DNA from: Isoetes taiwanensis
Taxonomy: Eukaryota; Streptophyta; Lycopodiopsida; Isoetales; Isoetaceae
Direction: 5' to 3'
NCBI GenBank assembly: GCA_021234155.1
Contig: JAJEKV010000019.1
Coordinates: forward strand, 62,001-126,000
DNA: 64,000 nucleotides
The translations under genes and the position numbers were made by a program. Below are positions 57,291 to 64,000 of the stretch, one piece after another (positions within the stretch are counted from its first letter, which is position 1; each line of letters starts with the position of its first letter). The notes below the pieces were generated by a model that saw only the letters and a list, made by a program, of their open reading frames with translations, searched no databases and was not told the origin of the DNA.

Positions 57291-57625
57291 TGCTGCTGGA
57301 CGATCGAATTCAGTAAGCTTCTTCCTGCTTGGTTCGGCGTCAATCTAGCCACATTCCGGTAATACACATTTTTTTAGCTTCATTGCTCGCCTGCCACGGT
57401 CTTTTTAGCAGACTTTTCTGCATTGATCTTGTTCGTCAGGGCGTGCATAGATTAGATTATCATGATAGGAAGCTAGCAGCACTTCTTCATGGAGCTGTTA
57501 GTGCCATAAGATTGATGACAGCAAAATCTCGCTTTTTTTTCTTATGTAATTCTTCGTATCTTTACGGTGTGCTCTGTTCTGGTAAATTATATGTGAAGGT
57601 TAGCAAATCCCTTCTTTGTTGGTGA
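57257..57625 (+). CDS. Candidate divergent gene, first exons, unknown product
   Basis: ATG at 57257 gives MGFCRIRPIATVLLDDRI, followed by a CA|GTAAGC donor at about 57313. After a CGTCAG acceptor at about 57439 comes GVHRLDYHDRKLAALLHGAV and SAIRLMTAKS. Both pieces look coding, but I could not join them in phase. It might be a small protein transcribed away from the PARP16-like gene. No family is recognised. Confidence 0.25.
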
Positions 57626-57649
57626 TGAAGAGGATATAGATTTTAGTTG

Positions 57650-60460
57650 ATGGACTAGATTCCCTGGTCAATCTATTTCCATTGGCATAAATAGTGCTGT
57701 GATGATAATGTTAACGGACTAGAGTTTCTGATACAGCCTTTTGGCTGTTTGAAGACAAACCCTTGGCTGTCTGAGCACACTTAAAATTCATTTTATTATA
57801 TGGCGATGCACTAGAGTCACTTGTGTGCCTTTTATTATGGTGCATAAAGCGCTGAAAATCGCCTACACTAACTTCTGCTTGGAGTTTTTGCTTTGCTAGT
57901 CTTTTTTATGTCTAGCAGCTTTGCTTCTGGTAAGACATTTTGCTATTTTAGACCCGTTATCTGTACTCTTATATTTGCCTCTTCTCATTAGTTTAGCTCC
58001 CTGCCCTGTCATCTTAGGCTGTTATATTATGTTAGTCTTGTGAAATGATGAACAAATAATTCCCTATTGGCCTGATTGCTGAAATGAAAATTGATAAAAC
58101 TGAATTTCCTGATCACCAGCAAGTAGTGAATCCAAATTACCATAATAATGTTTTTCAATGGCATCAGAAGATTGGATAATCAAATATGTAGAGGATTTTA
58201 TGGAGATAAAAACCAAACCAGCCGAGATACAAACCAAGCAACCAAACCAAGAGGTGAAACATAACAGCATTGGGTAACAATAATGTCTTAGTAGTGACAT
58301 AATAGGATGCTATGGAGATGCAAACCAAGCCAAGCCAAAGAGCTGATCATGTCTAGATAAAGGATGCAACTTTAGCAACATCGTTTTCGTTGGTAACGCC
58401 CTTGGGTATGTTCAAGGCACCAAGGTTTGGGATTGTAAGCACTATGTTCAAGGCGCTAAGGTTTGGAGTTGTAAGCAAATTAGGTGAACTTGCTCACTTT
58501 CAATTGATAAAGATGGGCATTCTTGTACGAGCCACCTACAATTTGATATCTACGGCATGATTTTGAAAAAAAATTTATAATAGTCAAAAAATTATAATGG
58601 TCCTATAAATTTCACATCCACCCGTCTAAATTAACACATCAACAAGATTAGTATGCTTACATGTATAAGCGACATAACGTAAATGAGATTTACCTTCGCT
58701 ACTACTACTAGGTAGTTAGTTGGGTTAGTTTATCCTATTTGGCATGCGTCCTTTGCTACTACTACTAGGTAGTTAGTTGGGTTAGTTTATCTATTTGGCA
58801 TGAGTCCTATTTAGTTGCCTACTTTCCATTTCTCTCTTGTCAGTCAGCTTGTGTGCATCTCTTCTTTCTCCATTTCGAAGCATCAAGGCCCATGCTTTGT
58901 GTTTTCCCATGCTTTGTGTTTTCCCTTTAGCCATACCTCCAAAGGCTAGAGCATCTCTTCCCTTTAGCCATAGCTCCAAAAGCTAGAGCATCCCTTCCCT
59001 CTCCGTTTTCCAAAAGCTAGGGCCATCAACCTTGACACAAGACTTGTTGCTCAAATTTTGACGTACTAGGAGCTTCGGGTGTTGCAGCATAGGCGTAGAT
59101 GAGGCCCCAATTTGGCTTCAAGCTATGGAGAGTCACTTGGATGCAAAGATTTCTGGTTCGGATGGTGCAAAAGCAGGAGATCTTGCTGCCTTGGAATGTA
59201 AGATCGTGTCTCTCCAGGAGGAGATTCAAAGAAAAAGCAAGAGCCCCAAATCCGAACCCCAAATCCGAAAATCGACAGCAGCATAAAACAATATGATTCT
59301 TGAATGATATTGAAGATTCCTTTACAAATCTTAAAAGCCATATGCGGCTGCAGAAGACCTTGGATCCGACATGCAAATTGAATATTGATAGAGGTAACAA
59401 TTTGATTTTTAATAGCAAAAAATTGTTGTTGATTAGGGACAGAGAAGGGCCACGGTCAGCAACTTGGCCATTTGGCTGTGACTTGCGCTTTTCACACCTG
59501 CACTTCAAAAGCAAGCTGGCCATTTGGTTGCGGCTTGCTCTTCTCACACCTGCACCTCAGAATCTTTGTTTGCCAGTTGCAACAAACACAAATAATTTAT
59601 TTTATACGCCTTTTTAGGTCTGTTGTGTTGTTGACCAATTTTCTCAATTCTGGATCCCCTTGTGTGTGTTCAACCTTGTTCTTTGATTTCTTGTTCAATC
59701 CCTATTTTCGTTGTTTCTATCTATTTCGTTACATCTGTAACAATGCCATGTTTATAATTTGACGAATTTCAATTCTTCTGTTATGGTACTTGAACAGTGC
59801 TTGAACAAATTACTAGTTCGGGGTGTAGTTCATGACCAACAAGAAATATAAATAAATCATGGACTAGTAACGGGTATCTGGTGTTGCCGGGCTTTGTCAG
59901 CAATATATGAGGCTGGGGATGTTGTGTTAGTGTCATTTTTATGAAACAGCAAAAGAATGATGCATAATGGGAATTCTTACGTTGTGATCAATTGCCTGCA
60001 TTCACACCTAGGAATGAGCTAGTAGCCTAGCTCTTAATTAAATTATTCAGGGTTGTGAACCCCTTATAACCACATAAATTATATAATCTTAAGTATAGTA
60101 TTATGCAGGGCATTGATAGCACTCTATGAGGGCATGTATCATAAGCTTTAAATGCCTCGTTGATAAATTATATGTTCATAATAACTGCATAGATAGTTTT
60201 GTCTTGTGTAGATATCTTAGTATCGAGATAAAGTAAGATAATCACATAAAATCTTAGTTAAACCTTCACAAGGATGTAATTCCTTCCAAACGCATTTAAG
60301 TAACCTTCATAGGGTCCTAACAAATATAATAAGAATTTGTCTATCTTTTCATAAGTATAGCAATGTAAAGTATATGCATGTAAGGTTGATACATCACCAA
60401 CCAAGTAGCTAGTTTTTGGCTTAAACAAATTCTCCTCAGCGTCAGTACTAGTTAATGGCC
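57650..60460. other. Non-coding stretch with short tandem duplications
   Basis: Tandem pairs: a 57-bp unit GCTACTACTACTAGGTAGTT at 58698 and 58755; a ~37-bp unit CTTTAGCCATA.CTCCAAA at about 58926-59000; and a ~52-bp unit GGCCATTTGG.TG.G.CTTG at about 59466-59567. CAAGGC.C.AAGGTTTGG is also repeated near 58415 and 58450. ORFs overlapping them, including the 173-codon minus-strand ORF at 59026-59547, have no recognisable domain. Confidence 0.5.
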
Positions 60461-60469
60461 AGCCATCTG

Positions 60470-62520
60470 GCTTATTTAATTTGAGGAAGGGAGTGAGGCA
60501 GGGCTACCCCTTATTTATTCTTTATGATGGCGAACCTGCTGACCAAAGTTGTCCAAAAGAAGGCTGAGGGAGGTATCTTGAATGGGCTCCAGCTCCCTGG
60601 TGAAGCAGGCAAATTAATAATAATGTAGTATGCAGATGATACATTCCTCTTCGTAAGATATGATGACAACAACTTTTCCTCGCTCAAAAAATGTCTGCTT
60701 ACTTTTGAAGTCATATCTGACATTAGCCTTAATGTTGGTAAATCATGTGGCCATTTGAGGAGGCTATAGATGGTAGAGTCTTTCTCTATGCTTCCAAATT
60801 ATAAGAGTTGGGGAAGCCTCTAAGCATCTAGGCCTTCCCTTGGCTGTATCGGGCAATCTTTATGGACCCCAATTTTAGACAAACTAAAAAAGAAGGTTGG
60901 GTTATGGTCGTGCACGGGCCGCTCCATAGCTGGAAGAATTACAGTAGCTAATGCGATCCTTGCCTCCTCCCACATATACTACTCCTCTATAACTCTTGCA
61001 CAAAAGGAGGTGTATGAACAGATGCATACTATTATTCAAAAGTTCATCTGGGGAAAGATGGCCCTAGTCTCTTGGCCAGAGATGTGTAGGGACATGAGAA
61101 ATGGATGTCTTGGCTATAAGGACCTTTCTCTACAAGCTCAGGTTCTACTAGCTAATTTTGTCTGGAGGGCAATTCAGAAAGACTCCTCTCCAGCCCTTAC
61201 ATTTATTAAACACTAGCTTGGATCATGCAGACTAAAAGGTAAGCCCTCTTTTATCAAAAACGAGGTAGGTGCATTGTTCTATAACTATAAAGAAGGCCCT
61301 GGTACTTATTCAGTTATGAGGAAGATTCTTCTGGCTTGGACTGAGATTTAACAAATATTCTCCCCCACGGAACCTACTTGGGAAGCAAACTTAGTATTTT
61401 CTGAATATTCATGTCTAGCAGAAAAATGGCCTACCTCTTGCTTTATCCCACCCACAAAGCTTTGTTAAGTGGAGGGAAGCTGGTATCACGCGACTACAAC
61501 ACATGTGGGAGGATAATATGTGGATCTGATGGACTAGATTCAAGATTTTGATCCCAAACCTTGGAATGGGGGAGATAAGCATCTTCTCCGAAATTTGTAA
61601 GAATGTGGAGGTCATCTCGGAAGGATCGGGTCCCGATGATAGAAGGTCCCTCTTGGGGAGGGAGGGGGGCAAATGTGCAGAGGTTGCTAAGATATATATC
61701 GCCTATTTGTCCTACAAATTCCCCTTAAGGCTATTACTAATTTGGGAATGAAGGAAGGAAGAGTGATCAAGCTCTTGAGTAACTCTTGGATTACTCTATA
61801 TTCAAGAAGGATACAATGCTTTAGATGGTTAGCCTTGCAAGGGAGTATTAAGACGTGTGACAGATTAGCTCAAAAGATAATGGATGTTTCCCCAGGATGC
61901 CCCTTGGGTTGCTTGGCCCTCGAAGATATGGCACACCTCCTATTTTGTCCCCGAATCATTGGCTTCTGGCATTTGCATGCTCCTATAATTGGGATAGATA
62001 ACCATAATCTTTGTTGGCCTCAAGTAATCACCTTTGTAAGAATGATCCAGTCTCTGCTACCCTAGTCAGTATTGGACTATGTGTGATTTGGAAACATAAA
62101 TGCGATGTTGGCCCTAGGTGGAAAGAGTATTTTTGAAGCTAAGGTTGAGAATTTATTTAATCAGGAAGCCACATTGATGGGTCTCTCACACCATAGGAAA
62201 AAGGGAAGAGCTTATGACAACATGCTAGCAGACGAAGCGCTCAGAGCACAAGTCAAAAAATATATGATCTACAATCATTTAAAGCGATGCCTTAAAGTAA
62301 ATGGTCAATGCTGATACGGCTACCCAAAATTCGTTAACCAAAAAGCATACATTGATTAGAAGGGCTATGTGCAATACAGAAGGAGAACCGAAGCAGACAT
62401 GGACGTCTTTCCTTACATGCCATTCCTATCAAGGGACTAGACCAGGGAAAAAATTAAGGAACTTTTATATTCAAAGTGGTGAAATAGACTTGGCTAAAGT
62501 ATGCCAAAAGTTGAGGTGAA
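60470..62520 (+). mobile_element. 5'-truncated L1-like LINE, ORF2 reverse transcriptase to zf-RVT end, decayed
   Basis: The plus strand reads LRKGVRQGYPLFIL (60480), then a stop directly before YADDTFLFVRYDD (60630; TAG where relatives have Gln). It continues with SLKKCLLTFEVISDISLNVG, RSIAGRITVANAILASSHIY (60920-60980), MHTIIQKFIWGKMALVSWPE (61022) and the zf-RVT tail: RRIQCFRWLALQGSIKTCDR (61808), then CPLGCLALEDMAHLLFCPRI (61900). It ends near LSHHRKKGRAYDN (62180-62230). Endonuclease, ORF1 and most of the RT N-terminus are missing. Same family as 4650-5660. Many stops. Confidence 0.85.
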
Positions 62521-62524
62521 AGCT

Positions 62525-63090
62525 TCTAATATAAAAAAATCTTCTATCTTTTGACTATTTTTCACTAATTCAAGACCTAAATATTAACTGACCATAACAA
62601 ATATAAAGGCTATAGGATAATTTGGCTAAAGTACACTAAAATTTGACGTAAAAGCTTCCAAGTTTTGGGTAAACTTTTCAAATTTTGGCAGTTACACTTT
62701 CTTGCGATTGGCTAAAGTCGGACGAAATGGAGGTGGGGCGTGAAATAGACTTGGCTAAAATTTTATTTTTTTTAGCCCAAAAAGGGTCATAGTTTAGCCA
62801 ATTTTTTGCCAAACAAGGCCAAAATTTTGCCATTTAGCTAAGTTTAGCCACTAATTTTTTCCAGTCACTAGACTGTTTATGCAAATATTGCATCAACCAT
62901 AAACATATTCGCATATCTCTATGGACACATATACAAAGGATTCGACACCACATGGTTCCACATCGAAGCCAATCACGGCACACAGTCACAAACACAAGAT
63001 AAAATACATAATAGAAGTGGATCAAGCACGCACCAAAACCGAAGTGCAAGATTACATATCAGCACAATACCTTTCGTCAATGGAAGCTGC
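62525..63090. other. Non-coding spacer with TTGGCTAAA repeats
   Basis: GGCTAAAGTA/GGCTAAAATTT words recur at 62492, 62617 and 62752, and inverted as TTTAGCCAA at 62790-62850. This suggests a decayed foldback element at the 3' end of the LINE. GTGAAATAGACTTGGCTAAA occurs at both about 62480 and 62742. Confidence 0.4.
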
Positions 63091-63100
63091 CTAGAGAATC

Positions 63101-63563
63101 ATGTCATATCATATGACCAAGAAGCACCCATCCATAAAATGCCTCCCCCTCCATTTATGGAGACAAAATAGAAATCGATTTGAAAGAACTCTTATAGAAT
63201 TCATCGAAATTTCTACACTAGATAGATACTTCTTACGTCGACTTGCCCTTGAATTTGATGTTCTGACATATATCCAATATAACGAGCAATACACGTTCAC
63301 AACTTATAAGTCAGATACTGCGCTCAAACCAACTGACCAACTTGAGCAAGAATTTTCAGGTGTCGCAAGAAACATCGTCCACAAAATATCCAGAGGCAAG
63401 CTCGTTTGTAGGATACGGCTATTACTTCCAAGGGTCAGAGAGGCATTCTATCTATGGATTATATTACTCCACAGAGCCGCCGGATCTTGGGACGAACTCA
63501 AGGTTTACGATGGTTGATAATATAAAATATATCAAGAAACTGCACAGGCAATGGGGCTCATAG
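63101..63563 (+). CDS. Uncharacterised ORF pair (possible frameshifted single exon)
   Basis: The first ORF (63101-63517) is protein-like for about 85 residues (NRNRFERTLIEFIEISTLDR, RRLALEFDVLTYIQYNEQYT). The overlapping second frame (63342-63563) is protein-like afterwards (FVGYGYYFQGSERHSIYGLY, NSRFTMVDNIKYIKKLHRQW). This suggests one protein with a +1/-1 shift between about 63330 and 63360, or an intron. No domain recognised; it may be part of a plus-strand gene. Confidence 0.35.
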
Positions 63564-63700
63564 CGCCACCAATGGAGGCAATCAAGACAATGGAAAAGGA
63601 AGCCTCATGTTTGCAAATACTGCCGCAACTCTGCTTCTTATTTGCACTACTCATATTAGATGGCGTCTTCTTGAGTGTAACAAAATGACATGTTACAATT

Positions 63701-64000
63701 TTAGGAATTTGTGGACATTGTGATTACTAAAATACATTTAGATTTTACATTATAAATGGATAATACATTTGCAAATTCTCTTGATTTCACCATTTCCTCC
63801 ATAGGCTTTCCTATCAGAATTCCATTAACAATAAGTCTAAAGTGGCCCCATTCATCCCCAACTTCCAAAAGCCTCCTAATATCAAATAAGCGACCATTCA
63901 CTGAAAATACCTTGTACTGTTGTGCATGCTTCTGCAAATGGATCTCCATCAACTCTGAATGTGTCCCATCATTATCATCTTCTTCCTGTGGTATCAACTT
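63701..64000 (-). CDS. Partial uncharacterised protein running off the right edge
   Basis: An open minus-strand frame from the window end to a stop at 63701, about 99 codons with no clear start. It reads EEDDNDGTHSELMEIHLQKH, YKVFSVNGRLFDIRRLLEVG and HFRLIVNGILIGKPMEEMV: acidic start, then alternating hydrophobic strands and helices that look like a folded domain. The 5' part lies beyond the window. Family unknown. Confidence 0.4.
   Translation of the reverse strand, partial: KLIPQEEDDNDGTHSELMEIHLQKHAQQYKVFSVNGRLFDIRRLLEVGDEWGHFRLIVNGILIGKPMEEMVKSREFANVLSIYNVKSKCILVITMSTNS

Noticed and set aside
59026-59547. 173-codon minus-strand ORF
   Set aside because: It overlaps the ~52-bp tandem duplication, the composition is not conserved-looking, and no domain or splice context supports it.

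Overview
The window reads as nuclear DNA of a land plant. It is AT-rich, has long gene-poor stretches, GT-AG introns, a plant-type Bet v 1/START-like small protein gene, and heavy loading with broken Copia, LINE, SINE and DDE-transposase elements. A fern or another repeat-rich early-diverging lineage is my best guess, but nothing in the sequence fixes the species. No rRNA, organellar, prokaryotic or CRISPR features were seen.

Layout. 1-8.3 kb: a possible minus-strand exon (1836-2114), two copies of a hairpin repeat (2.42 and 8.14 kb) and a truncated LINE (4.65-5.66 kb, minus). 8.5-15.4 kb: a distinctive island bracketed by a shared ~90 bp repeat. It holds a three-exon minus-strand gene (9467-12588) whose conceptual product joins a ParB/sulfiredoxin-like 'DGQHS' domain to an FCP1-type HAD domain and carries one in-frame TGA. 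It also holds two smaller unknown ORFs and about eleven copies of a GC-rich palindrome centred on GCGCCAGGCGC, which lie between the coding blocks. 15.4-26 kb: mostly non-coding, with one clean gene, a lachrymatory-factor-synthase-like protein (20650-21153, minus), and a tRNA-derived SINE candidate (24.26 kb). 26.1-27.75 kb: a truncated, mutated Ty1/Copia integrase-reverse transcriptase block.

28.9-44.2 kb: a nested graveyard of DNA-transposon proteins. A DDE-type transposase pseudogene (29.3-32.4 kb, plus) is followed by an array of GGAATATTCC palindromes, a C-rich/G-rich fold-back repeat, and a decayed minus-strand gene ending in an Ulp1-type protease motif (35.5-40.4 kb). Then come nine copies of a second, longer GC palindrome (40.8-41.4 kb) and a second transposase pseudogene (41.4-44.05 kb, plus). 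44.2-45.6 kb: Copia gag-protease remnant (minus). 46.0-50.5 kb: a nearly full-length but inactivated LINE (minus), whose 3' end is also found as a short insertion at 15.2 kb.

50.7-54.3 kb: a candidate plus-strand split gene with a possible alpha-galactosidase-like last exon, and a disrupted basic/coiled-coil protein (minus). 55.4-57.0 kb: a four-exon PARP16-like mono-ADP-ribosyltransferase with C-terminal membrane anchor (minus), the best host gene here, read from a promoter with telo-box and TGGGCC motifs. 57-64 kb: tandem repeats, a second LINE remnant (60.5-62.5 kb, plus, same family as the 4.7 kb fragment) and unknown ORFs at the right edge.

I see no operon-like cooperation. The two host genes I am most confident of (PARP16-like, LFS-like) stand alone. 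The most unusual items are the ParB-HAD gene with its private palindromes and the second palindrome array next to the transposase remnants.
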